Shown here: piece by piece, positions 8,807 through 17,320 of the stretch
How positions within the stretch are numbered: position 1 is the first letter of the stretch
Layout of the letters: every line of letters starts with the position of its first letter
Assembly (NCBI GenBank): GCA_902388495.1
Contig: CABMPP010000026.1
Coordinates: 1-54,099, forward strand
Direction of reading: 5' to 3'
Source: an uncultured Bacteroides sp.
GTDB taxonomy: Bacteria > Bacteroidota > Bacteroidia > Bacteroidales > Bacteroidaceae
Length of the DNA: 54,099 bases
The notes under the pieces: generated by a model
What the model saw: only the letters and a program-made list of their open reading frames with translations
What the model was told of the DNA's origin: nothing
Databases searched by the model: none
Position numbers and translations under genes: made by a program

Positions 8807-9439
8807 TCAAAAGTTGACAATATAGTCTTGTTTTATCTTTGTTTTATCGAAGAAGATGATACCCAGGTCGTACAGGTCGAAGGTGATGCCTGCCCGCTCG
8901 TCCTGCTTCATACGCTTCCAAAGGGCGGACATGCGCGAAGAATAGCGGATGCCCTCGACGACAAAGACAGACTGCCCCGTTGTGCGCGCGGCACAGATAC
9001 GGAACACTTCTTCTACAAACTCCGGATGACGGTAATCGTGCAGATAAAGAAAGCCCACAGGCACACCCGCTTCCAGGAAGAGTTCGGTGAGGTCGGAAGC
9101 AGAAGTATAGTCCGCACTTTCCTTGCCTGCCTTCAGATAGAGGGCAGAAGCGGCAAGCGTGCCGGCATCTACAATGGTATCGGGCTGCGTATAGTTGACC
9201 AGCCGGAACAAGAGACGCTTTATCTTCCTCGACTCGTATTTCCAGTGTCTGTCTTTCTGCAACGCCAGCTGCTTCTCTTCCTTAGCCAGCGCTTCATACT
9301 TATAATAAGGTGTATTTTCATAAATCACCTGCGTTATCAGGTTGAAAGCAAAAGGCGAATGTACCCCGTAGCCGCAACGATGGCGGAAACGGTACAGCCA
9401 GATAAAAGGACGTTTCAGAGCAAGTGTAATACGATTCAT
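8807..9439 (-). CDS. Methyltransferase-like protein (degenerate Rossmann fold)
   Basis: This 210-residue protein resembles class I SAM-dependent methyltransferases found in Bacteroidales. The N-terminal HRCGYGVHSPFAFNLITQVI is characteristic of this Bacteroides group. A Rossmann-like strand TIVDAGTLAASALYLK takes the place of the usual glycine-rich motif I (E/DxGxGxG), and VVEGIRYSSRM and GITFDLYDLGIIFFDK follow. The weak motif I makes SAM binding uncertain. It lies 44 bp downstream of the serine hydrolase and 36 bp upstream of the cobalamin adenosyltransferase, in one likely operon. Confidence 0.6.
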   Translation of the reverse strand: MNRITLALKRPFIWLYRFRHRCGYGVHSPFAFNLITQVIYENTPYYKYEALAKEEKQLALQKDRHWKYESRKIKRLLFRLVNYTQPDTIVDAGTLAASALYLKAGKESADYTSASDLTELFLEAGVPVGFLYLHDYRHPEFVEEVFRICAARTTGQSVFVVEGIRYSSRMSALWKRMKQDERAGITFDLYDLGIIFFDKTKIKQDYIVNF

Positions 9440-9483
9440 AACTATTACTTTTATTTTCTGTCAGCAACTGCTTTATATTCTAC

Positions 9484-10995
9484 CTATTGTACACTCCCCT
9501 TGATTACCGACTCCTTGGAGGAGAAGTTCTCCGCAACCGTCAAGAGCACCTTATCTCCGTCGAACTTAAAGGTAATGCCGAGGGCACTGACCCAGTTTAC
9601 GTAATGCGCCTTCAACTGCAAAGTGGCAGGCAACTGCCAGGCATAGCTCCCTGCCACCCAGAAAGGGCCTTCGATACCTTTAAAGCGATCTATCGCAGTG
9701 ACGGAATAAGGCGGGCAGGCATCTACTGCCGTCTTCAGCCATTGCTTATAGCCAAACGGAAGTTCGTACGCAGCACCTCCCTTTTCAGTAACCGTCATCG
9801 TCACCTCCTTCGGCTTGAACTCCAGACGGAGGGACTGCCAGCCATATTTATTAGGCTCCAAAGCAATGCTTTTACCGGCATATCTTCCGGCCACAGATGA
9901 ACTTGCTTTACCCTGTACTAAAGGCAGTTGATAAGCACTCTGCTTCTTTTGCAACAGCTTGTAGTCCTTGCCCGGAGTCAGCGGTTCATCTGTTACTTGG
10001 GGCAACAGACGGTTCCAGACCAGGCGGCGCTGGGTACGGCCGTCTATCAAAGTACATTCGGTGATGACCACTACCATATCTTTATCGGGGATAATCAGGA
10101 CGTATTGCCCCAAAGCACCGTCGGCCCGCACGGCACCGGGGTATTCGCAAAGCCACATCTGATAGCCATAGCCGTCGCCTCCGGTCTCCATCTGCTTGCT
10201 CATCATCTGCTCTACCCAGGAGGCAGGAAGCAGTTGCTTGCCTTCCCACATGCCACGATTCAGCAGCAGCAAACCGAATTTTGCCAGCGACTCGCTTTGA
10301 ATGTGCAGTCCCCAACCGCCGGTGTTGATGCCTTCGGGACTTACTTCCCAGGCAACGTCCGTAATGTTCATCGGGGTGAAGAGTTTCAGTTTCAGATAGT
10401 CCAGCAAGGTCATGCCGGTTACTTTCTGCACGATGGCGGAGAGGAGGTAGGTACAGATGGAGTCGTATTGAAACTTCTTGCCGGGAGTCTGCACGGGGCG
10501 GGCGAGGTAGGTGCGTATCCAGTCGGGGGTGAGGCTGCGCATGTTCCAGTCGGGGGCAATGCCCGAGGTCATGGTGAGCAGGTCGCGGACGGTCATGTCT
10601 GCCAGATTCCCGGAGACGGTATCGGGAAGAAGTTCGGGGAAGAAAGTGCCGACACGGTCCGTCAGGCGCAAGCGGTTATCGGCTATGGCCAGGCCGATGG
10701 CGGCACCGACAAAGGTCTTGGAGCAGGAATACATCGTGTGGCGGTACTCCGGGGCGAACGGTGCCGGATAGGTCTCGGCTATCACTTTGCCGTGGCGCAG
10801 CACTACTACGCTATGGATATCGGTCTTGGGCAGTGCGGTCAAAGAGTCGAACAAAGCGATAAGTGCCTTTGAAGAGACTCCCTCCGCCTCGGGCGTGGAG
10901 CGTGGCAACTCGTTGATTTGTGCGGTGGCGGCCAGCGGGCACAATACACTCAGCAAGCAAAAGAAGGAAAGGATAGAAAGGGATTTGTTCTTCAT
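9484..10995 (-). CDS. Exported class C beta-lactamase-fold serine hydrolase
   Basis: This 503-residue protein has a signal peptide (LLSVLCPLAATAQ). The beta-lactamase/esterase domain carries the SxxK motif MYSCSKTF (S90, K93) and a second motif YDS (Y177, S179) in place of YxN. LLTMTSGIAPDWN is typical of family S12 esterases and peptidases. About 130 C-terminal residues form a beta-rich extra domain. Family members include D-aminopeptidases and esterases. True beta-lactamase activity is not implied. It heads a likely operon with the next two minus-strand genes. Confidence 0.85.
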   Translation of the reverse strand: MKNKSLSILSFFCLLSVLCPLAATAQINELPRSTPEAEGVSSKALIALFDSLTALPKTDIHSVVVLRHGKVIAETYPAPFAPEYRHTMYSCSKTFVGAAIGLAIADNRLRLTDRVGTFFPELLPDTVSGNLADMTVRDLLTMTSGIAPDWNMRSLTPDWIRTYLARPVQTPGKKFQYDSICTYLLSAIVQKVTGMTLLDYLKLKLFTPMNITDVAWEVSPEGINTGGWGLHIQSESLAKFGLLLLNRGMWEGKQLLPASWVEQMMSKQMETGGDGYGYQMWLCEYPGAVRADGALGQYVLIIPDKDMVVVITECTLIDGRTQRRLVWNRLLPQVTDEPLTPGKDYKLLQKKQSAYQLPLVQGKASSSVAGRYAGKSIALEPNKYGWQSLRLEFKPKEVTMTVTEKGGAAYELPFGYKQWLKTAVDACPPYSVTAIDRFKGIEGPFWVAGSYAWQLPATLQLKAHYVNWVSALGITFKFDGDKVLLTVAENFSSKESVIKGSVQ

Positions 10996-11032
10996 TATAT
11001 TATTGTTTTAAGTTCCGTGTTTACATCGGCTG

Positions 11033-11064
11033 CAAAAATACGGCATTCGAGAGCGAAAGACAAA
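11033..11064 (-). promoter_or_regulatory. Promoter of the serine hydrolase operon
   Basis: The minus strand has TTTG (11064-11061), 20 bp, then TATTTTTG (11040-11033). This is a near-perfect Bacteroides promoter, 37 bp before the ATG at 10995. Confidence 0.8.
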
Positions 11065-11168
11065 TCTTAGGAAGAAAAGTTCGTGGCAGGAAGAAAGTTC
11101 AGGAAGCAGAAGGAGGGAAAGAGGGAGGAATTACGGCAGGAGATTCAAAAGGATATTGCCGGATATAA

Positions 11169-11273
11169 GGAATATTATTGCCCGATAGCAGGAATATTAT
11201 TGCTCAATATCAAGAACATTATTACTCAACAGCAGAAACATTATTGCCCGACAGCAGAAACATTACTTCATCA
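11169..11273. repeat. 22-bp tandem repeat block A
   Basis: There are about 4.8 diverged units of exactly 22 bp, starting at 11169, 11191, 11213, 11235 and 11257. The core is (A)A(T/C)ATTATTGCCCGA(T/C)AGCA. The core CATTATTG is the reverse complement of the CAATAATG core of block C. Confidence 0.8.
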
Positions 11274-11296
11274 GAAACAGAACTCCCTTTGATGTA

Positions 11297-11362
11297 CTGC
11301 ACAAGATGCCATCTTGAGCAACACAAGATGCCATCTTGAGCAGCATAAGATGCCATCTTGTG
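11297..11362. repeat. 22-bp tandem repeat block B, palindromic units
   Basis: There are three exact 22-bp units (11297, 11319, 11341), each centred on the perfect dyad AAGATG-C-CATCTT. The block sits between the inverted blocks A and C. Confidence 0.85.
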
Positions 11363-11372
11363 CAGTACAAGG

Positions 11373-11504
11373 AATAGTGTTACAGATGAAAGGCAATAAT
11401 GTTCCGGAGGATGAGGAATAATGTTTTAGAAAATAGGGAATAATATCTTAGAAAATAGGGAATAATGTCTTGAAAGTTAAGCAATAATGGTTTGCTCGGG
11501 TATA
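11373..11504. repeat. 22-bp tandem repeat block C
   Basis: Six diverged units of 22 bp run from 11373, with the core AATAATGTTTTAGAAAATAGGG and the best conservation at 11395-11482. With blocks A and B this fills most of the 731-bp gap between 10995 and 11727. I see no gene in that gap. Confidence 0.8.
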
Positions 11505-11540
11505 GCAGGTAAAGGGCAGCCTGATAAATGGGATTTTACG

Positions 11541-11698
11541 GAGTATCTCAAATTCCTCCGCCTGAAAGAGGAGGTGCCCGTAGGGCGGAGGGGTTTCACA
11601 TCCGAAGGGACTTGCACAAAGTTACTTTCTATTTATGTAAGACCCCTCCGCCCGCAAGCGGGCACCTCCCCTTTCAGGCGGAGGAGTTTGAGATACAC
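11541..11698. repeat. Palindromic intergenic element, copy 1
   Basis: This element of about 158 bp begins GAGTATCTCAAA and ends with the complement TTTGAGATAC. Its arms pair over roughly 55 bp (CTCCGCCTGAAAG... against ...CTTTCAGGCGGAG). The loop region includes CCGAAGGGACTT. A closely similar copy lies at 14269-14430 in the same orientation. It has no coding capacity and looks like a REP- or MITE-like element. Confidence 0.8.
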
Positions 11699-11726
11699 TT
11701 GTTATCACACGACGCTAAATTATCAT

Positions 11727-14210
11727 TTACTGGAAGCTCACCTCGCACTGCTCCCCTCGTTGCATTTCCACCGGGAAGGTCTTTGCCGTATATTCGTGCT
11801 TCTCCCCTCCCGTCTTTACTTCCGCACGGGTAACGCCCGCAGGCATCTTGAGGACGAACTGCCCCGGAACAAGAGCAGTAATGACGGCTTTTACGGCTCG
11901 TCCGTCTTTCCAATCCAAATCAACGGAAGCGCCGCCACGCACGCGCATGCCACGGAAACTGCCGCTACTCCAACTATCGGGCAAGGCAGGCAGCAGGTTG
12001 ATGAAACCTTCATGGCTTTGCAACAGCATCTCGCCGATACCTGCCGTGCCGCCGAAGTTCCCATCGATCTGGAAAGGCGGGTGCGAGCAGAATAGATTGG
12101 GGAAGGTGCCACTGCCGTGACGCCCCGTCTTGGCATCGACCGCCGGATGAAGCAGACTCTTGAATAGCTTCCAGGCACGGTTACCATCGCCCAGTCGTGC
12201 CCAGAAGTTCATCTTCCACGCACGGCTCCAACCGGTAGCCTCATCGCCCCGGCGGTTCAGCGTGACGCGGCAAGCATCAGCCAGTTCCGGCGTTGCATCG
12301 GGGGAGATCAAATTGCCGGGATGCAAGCCATAGAGGTGGGAGACGTGGCGGTGGTGCACATCTACCTCACGATAGTCTTCGAGCCACTCTTGCAGATAGC
12401 CTTCTTTACTAATCTGCATGGGTGGGAACTTCTGTAAATCGGCTTGGAGGCGGGCGGCATAATCGGCATCACAATCCAGCAGGCGGGCGGCGGCGATGAC
12501 GTTGGTATAAAGTTCGGTCAGCAGTTGCACGTCCATGGTAGGGCCCATGCAGATACTGACATCGGTTACGCTATCACCCGGAACATAGAAACTGTTCTCA
12601 GGCGAAGAGGTGGGAGCGGTAACCAGCCAGCCGTGACGGGGTTCCTGCACGGTGGTGGAACTGAAGAAGCGGGCGGCACCTTTCATGATGGGATAGATGC
12701 GGCGCAGGTATTCGCGGTCTTGCGAGTAAAGATAGTGCTCCCACAGGTGGGCGCAGAGCCAGGCGCCGCCGGTGTTGGTAGCTCCCCAGGAGGGATGCTC
12801 ACCGGGGGCGGTGTAGTTCCAGACGTTGGTCATCATGTGGAGCACCCAGCCATCGGCACTGTCACCGTAGAAGGTGCGGGCGCTCTCGCGGCCCGAAGGG
12901 ATCAGGCGCCCTATCAGTGTGGTCAAGGGCTGGTAGAGCTCGGAGAGGCCGGCTTGCTCCAGGGGCCAGTGGTTCATCTGAATATTGATGTTGGTATGGT
13001 AATCACCGTTCCAGGGAGTCCACACGCCATTAGCCCAAAGGCCTTGCAAGTTGGGAGGCAGGCTGCCGGGGCGGGTACTGCTGATGAGCAGGTAGCGACC
13101 GTAATTGTAGTACAGGGCAGCCAAGGCGGGAGACTCTTTCTGCGTGAAGCGGAGAATGCGCTCATTGGTGGGGAGGGCATCGTCGGCAGTAGCGGGCAGG
13201 GTCAGGGAGACACGGTCGTAGAGGGAACGATGGGACAATTGAGAATGGAGAATGGACAATTGAGAATGGGGCTGCGTGGCAACAGCATCAAGAAGGCTGT
13301 CGCAGACTTCAACGTAACGGGCACCGGGGAAGGTGGTGCTGGCGGCGGCGTAGGAGGTGGCGGCGGAAAGTATCAGCCAGGCTTCTTGTCCGCCGGACAG
13401 GGTGATGCCATCCTGAGAAGTGGTAGTCTGCTTGCCGTCGCGGGAGACAAGGCGCATGGCAACACGGTACTTCATACCGTCTTGTCCGGGCTTGCCGCTA
13501 TCCAGGGTGCCGTTCATCAGAAGAGTATTGCCTGCGGCGGTTACTGTGCCACGTTCGGCGCGACTCAGGCGGGCGGAGAAGTTGAGGGCTCCTTTGCAGT
13601 CGGCAGTCAGATGCACGATCATTACGTCGCGATCGCGGGAAACGAAGTATTCGCGGCGGTAAGTGACATCGTTTTGAGTAAAAGTGGTGGTTGCCACGGC
13701 ATCACGCAAGTTGAGCCAACGGCGGTAGTGCTGAGGTTGGGGAGCGGAAGTCGGAGACTGGGAGGCATAATTAAAATCAATATTCAAATCACCCAATACC
13801 TGATAGGCTCCATATCTTCCATCCGTCTCCTGCTTCTTGGGAACGAAGCTGCTGTACATCAGTTCCTGCGCTTCGCGGTTCTTGCCCTCGAATAGTAATT
13901 GGCGGATGGCAGGCAGGCTTTTTGCAGCATCGGGATTGCTGTAATCGGCTTCCATACCACTCCAAAGAGATATTTCGTTCAGGACGATGTGCTCGCGAAG
14001 GATACCTCCATCGGGCATCATACCCAGACGGCCATTGCCCAGGGGAAGGGTTTCTTCCCAAATAGCGGCGGGGGCGGTATAGTAGAGCTGATGGTTACAG
14101 GTGTCGGATGGCGTTCCGGCAGATGTTTCAGCAGGTGTTCCGACAGGCATTCCGGCAGCAAGAAGCGGTGCCGAAATAATAAGAAGAAGAGAAGAAAGAA
14201 GTGTTTTCAT
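11727..14210 (-). CDS. GH95 alpha-L-fucosidase (or alpha-L-galactosidase)
   Basis: This 827-residue protein has a signal peptide and the GH95 order. The N-terminal beta domain reads [21 protein letters not shown]. The (alpha/alpha)6 barrel has [33 protein letters not shown] and [26 protein letters not shown] carries the conserved Asp (D716). A C-terminal beta domain follows. GH95 enzymes invert and release terminal alpha-1,2-linked L-fucose or L-galactose, which fits fucosylated xyloglucan here. Two near-identical palindromic elements flank the gene. A short in-frame repeat insertion lies inside it. The gap to GH2 is 298 bp. Confidence 0.88.
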   Translation of the reverse strand: MKTLLSSLLLIISAPLLAAGMPVGTPAETSAGTPSDTCNHQLYYTAPAAIWEETLPLGNGRLGMMPDGGILREHIVLNEISLWSGMEADYSNPDAAKSLPAIRQLLFEGKNREAQELMYSSFVPKKQETDGRYGAYQVLGDLNIDFNYASQSPTSAPQPQHYRRWLNLRDAVATTTFTQNDVTYRREYFVSRDRDVMIVHLTADCKGALNFSARLSRAERGTVTAAGNTLLMNGTLDSGKPGQDGMKYRVAMRLVSRDGKQTTTSQDGITLSGGQEAWLILSAATSYAAASTTFPGARYVEVCDSLLDAVATQPHSQLSILHSQLSHRSLYDRVSLTLPATADDALPTNERILRFTQKESPALAALYYNYGRYLLISSTRPGSLPPNLQGLWANGVWTPWNGDYHTNINIQMNHWPLEQAGLSELYQPLTTLIGRLIPSGRESARTFYGDSADGWVLHMMTNVWNYTAPGEHPSWGATNTGGAWLCAHLWEHYLYSQDREYLRRIYPIMKGAARFFSSTTVQEPRHGWLVTAPTSSPENSFYVPGDSVTDVSICMGPTMDVQLLTELYTNVIAAARLLDCDADYAARLQADLQKFPPMQISKEGYLQEWLEDYREVDVHHRHVSHLYGLHPGNLISPDATPELADACRVTLNRRGDEATGWSRAWKMNFWARLGDGNRAWKLFKSLLHPAVDAKTGRHGSGTFPNLFCSHPPFQIDGNFGGTAGIGEMLLQSHEGFINLLPALPDSWSSGSFRGMRVRGGASVDLDWKDGRAVKAVITALVPGQFVLKMPAGVTRAEVKTGGEKHEYTAKTFPVEMQRGEQCEVSFQ
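13233..13269. repeat. In-frame low-complexity repeat inside GH95
   Basis: GACAATTGAGAATGG occurs twice with a GAGAAT spacer. It adds the residues [12 protein letters not shown] to GH95 without shifting the frame. I recall similar repeats in intergenic Bacteroides DNA, so this looks like a small repeat captured by a gene. Confidence 0.6.
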
Positions 14211-14268
14211 ATAGATATTGTATTAACCTGTTGGCGGAATTAATTCCTTTCTGACAGGATATGAGCAA

Positions 14269-14430
14269 GAGTATCTCAAACTCCTCCGCCTGAAAGGGGA
14301 GGTGCCCGTAGGGCGGAGGGGTCTTACATCCGAAGGGACTTATCTATTGCAAAGTTACTCTCTGCTTATGTAAGACCCCCTCCCCCCTACGGGGTACTCC
14401 CCCTTTCAGGCGGGAGAGTTTGAGATACTC
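14269..14430. repeat. Palindromic intergenic element, copy 2
   Basis: This 162-bp element is bounded by perfect 12-bp inverted ends (GAGTATCTCAAA / TTTGAGATACTC). The arms continue inward (CTCCTCCGCCTGAAAGGGG, GGTCTTACAT / ATGTAAGACC). It matches copy 1 closely by eye. It fills most of the 298-bp gap between GH95 and GH2. Confidence 0.85.
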
Positions 14431-14508
14431 ATGTTTATCATTTCATTCATTTCTATATCGATTCAAGTTAAATGGGAATTTACCTGCGTAGCGCTCGCTG
14501 GTAAATTA

Positions 14509-17028
14509 CTATTTCACTTTAATAGCCGTTGTCGCCTTACTCAAACCGTCCGCCGTAGCCGTCACCTTGACGCTGCCGGGCTGGCCGTCGTTTTGTATCA
14601 CCACCAGGCACTTTCCATAGAAAGCCTTGCGGTGATTATCTTTGAAGCGCTCCAGCGAAATGGGGCTACCATTGTCTACACCGGCAATGAATCCGGAGCC
14701 GTCGAGGGCAAACGTTACATCGTTCTCGGCATTGGGGCAAAGATTGCCGTCCTTATCCAATATCTCTACCGTAACGAAACTCAAGTCGCGACCGTCGGCC
14801 TGGATCGTGCTGCGGTCCGGTGTCAGACGAATCTGTGCAGGCTCGCCGGCTGTACGGATTTCCTGCTCAGCCACCACCTTGCCGTCCTTACGGGAAATGG
14901 CCTTCACCGTGCCCGGCTCGTACTTCACACGCCACATCACATGGAAATCGTCCTTGCCCTTGCTGCGCACGCCTTGCGACTGACCGTTCACAAAGAGTTC
15001 CACTTCATCGGCATTGTTATAGTAGGCCCACAGGTCAATGTCCTGTCCCGGAGTCCAGTTCCAGTGCGGGAAGAGGTGCAGCACGTTCTTGTCAGGGCGC
15101 CACTCGGATTGATACATATAGTAGACGTCTTTCGGGAAGCCTGCCAGGTCTATGATTCCGAAGAAGGAACTGCGTGCAGGCCAGCCATGAGGAGTAGGCT
15201 CGCCGATATAATCGAAACCGGTCCAGATGTACTGCCCGCTGATAAAGTCGTTGTTCTTCACATGGCGCAACGAGCCCTCATGATAATTTCCCCAAGGCAC
15301 ATGGCAGTTATCGTAAGAAGAACAAGAGAGAGACGATTCATAGAATGGTTTGTCCCAACTTACAGGCCAGATGAACATCGAGTCGCTCGGCATGCGGTAA
15401 TAGCCGCGGGTCATCAAGCCTGATACACTCTCCGTCACAATAAACGGCTTGCCCGGGAAGTTCTCGGGAACGCCTGCAAACCAATCGTCGTGGTAATTGA
15501 AGCCGATGATATCCAATGCTCCCGAACGGAACAGGTGGTTATTGGGGTTCGGCTCGTTGCAACCCGCAGTCACGGGACGCGTGGGGTCGAGTGCCTTTAC
15601 CATATCTGCCAGCTTCTTCGTCAGCAGTGAGTTGACGGACATTTCCTCTCCGCCGGCCAGCATATCGGCACTGCGTCCGAAGTTCAGAATCAGATTCGCT
15701 TCTTCCAGGCTAAGGGTGTCGGCTTTGGCGTCGGTCCATTGTTCCAGCACTTCGTTGCCGATGCTCCACATAAAGATGGAAGGATGGTTACGGTCGCGTA
15801 CGATGAGATCGGTAAGGTCGCGCTCGTGCCAGTCGTTGAAGTAGCGGGAGTAGTCGTGACGGGTCTTGCGCTTGCGCCACATGTCGAAAGTTTCGTCCAT
15901 TACGATGAAGCCCATACGGTCGCAAAGGTCGAGCAGCTCGGGCGAAGGCGGGTTGTGGGAACAGCGGACGCCGTTGCAACCCATCTCTTTCAATATTTCC
16001 AGCTGTCGCTCGATGGCGCGGGTGTTGATGGCAGCACCCAGACAGCCCAGGTCGTGGTGCATGCAGACACCGTTTATCTTCACCTGCTCGCCGTTCAGGA
16101 TAAATCCTTTTTGGGCATCGAAGCGGAAGGTACGGATACCGAAAGGGGTGTTGTAGGTATCAACCGGAGCGCCCGCCATGCGGACTTCGGTCTTTACATT
16201 ATAAAGATAAGGGCGGTCGATGCTCCACAGCTCAGGATTTTCAACGGCTATCTCTTGTACCGCTTCAAGCTGCTTGCCCTTTTCTACGGTTACCTGGCTG
16301 GAAACTTCGCTTACTACTTTGCCCTTTTCGTCTACCAATCGGGATATCAGTTCCAACGGAGCATCCACATCCTGGCTGTTCTCCAAAGTAGTGCGAACGG
16401 TGAGACGGGCGCTGTTCTTCGAGACCTCATCGGCGGTGACGTAAGTCCCCCATTGTGCCACATGCACCGGGTTCAGCTTCGTCAGCCATACATTGCGGTA
16501 GATGCCGCAACCGGAATACCAGCGGGAATTGGGTTGTTCGGCATTATCTACACGTACGGCAACCACGTTCTTCTCTCCCCACTTGATGTACGGGGTCAGG
16601 TCGTAGCTGAATGAGATATAGCCGTAGGGGCGTGTGCCCAGTTCGTGTCCGTTGATGTAAACGGTAGAATTCATATAAGCGCCGTCGAAGTCAATGCGCA
16701 TGCGCTTGCCTTCATCCGCTTTATCGGCGGTAAACGTTTTGCGATACCAGCCGATGCCGCCGGGTAAGGCTCCCCCACCCGTTCCCGAAGGATTCTTTCG
16801 ATCGAAGTCTCCTTCTACAGCCCAGTCGTGAGGCAGGTTCAGCCGCCGCCAGTCCGAGTCGTTATAGTCCGGACGGGCTGCTGCAGCATCATCGCCTAAA
16901 CGGAAAGCCCAGCCATCTGTAAATCTTTGCTGGCGAGTATCGGTTACTTCCTTTTGAGAAGTACATGCACCTGCCAATAGTAAAAGGAGCAGGCACGGTA
17001 ACAGTTGTATTATTGATAGTTTCTTCAT
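14509..17028 (-). CDS. GH2 beta-galactosidase, lipoprotein
   Basis: This 839-residue protein has a lipobox LLLAGAC. In order come the sugar-binding domain (LPHDWAVEGDF, GIGWYRKTF), an immunoglobulin-like domain, and the TIM barrel with acid/base E426 (WSIGNEV) and nucleophile E533 (VTESVSG). C-terminal beta domains include a DUF4982-like segment (VELFVNGQSQGVR). GH2 members remove terminal beta-linked sugars. In the comparable B. ovatus locus a GH2 removes galactose from xyloglucan side chains, so beta-galactosidase is the likely activity. Specificity is inferred from context. The protein is likely anchored facing the periplasm. Confidence 0.88.
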   Translation of the reverse strand: MKKLSIIQLLPCLLLLLLAGACTSQKEVTDTRQQRFTDGWAFRLGDDAAAARPDYNDSDWRRLNLPHDWAVEGDFDRKNPSGTGGGALPGGIGWYRKTFTADKADEGKRMRIDFDGAYMNSTVYINGHELGTRPYGYISFSYDLTPYIKWGEKNVVAVRVDNAEQPNSRWYSGCGIYRNVWLTKLNPVHVAQWGTYVTADEVSKNSARLTVRTTLENSQDVDAPLELISRLVDEKGKVVSEVSSQVTVEKGKQLEAVQEIAVENPELWSIDRPYLYNVKTEVRMAGAPVDTYNTPFGIRTFRFDAQKGFILNGEQVKINGVCMHHDLGCLGAAINTRAIERQLEILKEMGCNGVRCSHNPPSPELLDLCDRMGFIVMDETFDMWRKRKTRHDYSRYFNDWHERDLTDLIVRDRNHPSIFMWSIGNEVLEQWTDAKADTLSLEEANLILNFGRSADMLAGGEEMSVNSLLTKKLADMVKALDPTRPVTAGCNEPNPNNHLFRSGALDIIGFNYHDDWFAGVPENFPGKPFIVTESVSGLMTRGYYRMPSDSMFIWPVSWDKPFYESSLSCSSYDNCHVPWGNYHEGSLRHVKNNDFISGQYIWTGFDYIGEPTPHGWPARSSFFGIIDLAGFPKDVYYMYQSEWRPDKNVLHLFPHWNWTPGQDIDLWAYYNNADEVELFVNGQSQGVRSKGKDDFHVMWRVKYEPGTVKAISRKDGKVVAEQEIRTAGEPAQIRLTPDRSTIQADGRDLSFVTVEILDKDGNLCPNAENDVTFALDGSGFIAGVDNGSPISLERFKDNHRKAFYGKCLVVIQNDGQPGSVKVTATADGLSKATTAIKVK

Positions 17029-17096
17029 GGTATTGAATTAGATAAATGAGAATTTACCAGCATAGCGCTGGAGCAAGGTTTCTATTCGGATTACTT

Positions 17097-17291
17097 GCAG
17101 TAAAGCCTGAAGGGCTTTCATCTATCAGCCCAGGGCAACGCCCTGGGTTTAAGCCCCTCTGACCTTACGCCCTGAAAGGGCATAAGATATAACACACGGG
17201 CTTTTGCCCTTTCAGGGCGCAGAGATAGAGGTGCATTATGACCCAGGGCATTGCCCTGGGCTGATAGCAGGAAGCCTTTCAGGCTTGCTGC
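17097..17291. repeat. Nested palindromic intergenic element between GH2 and GH31
   Basis: This element of about 195 bp has arms that pair imperfectly across the whole length. Inside each arm are smaller hairpins: CCCAGGGCAACGCCCTGGG on the left, CCCAGGGCATTGCCCTGGG on the right, and GCCCTGAAAGGGC / GCCCTTTCAGGGC in the centre. It fills the 292-bp gap between the genes and has no coding capacity. It differs in sequence from the elements flanking GH95. Confidence 0.85.
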
Positions 17292-17320
17292 ACTGATGCT
17301 TTGCTGCGCTAAATTATCAT

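Noticed and set aside
10082..10872. Long open frames antisense to the serine hydrolase and to GH95, GH2, GH31 and SusC
   Set aside because: They are shadows caused by codon bias in the opposite strand. They have no promoter, signal or recognisable domain.
9484..10995. Antibiotic resistance beta-lactamase
   Set aside because: The SxxK motif only shows the class C/esterase fold. The second motif is YDS, and the extra C-terminal domain fits exported esterase or peptidase relatives.
11169..11504. Possible CRISPR array
   Set aside because: The repeats are contiguous 22-bp units with no unique spacers between them, and no cas gene is present.
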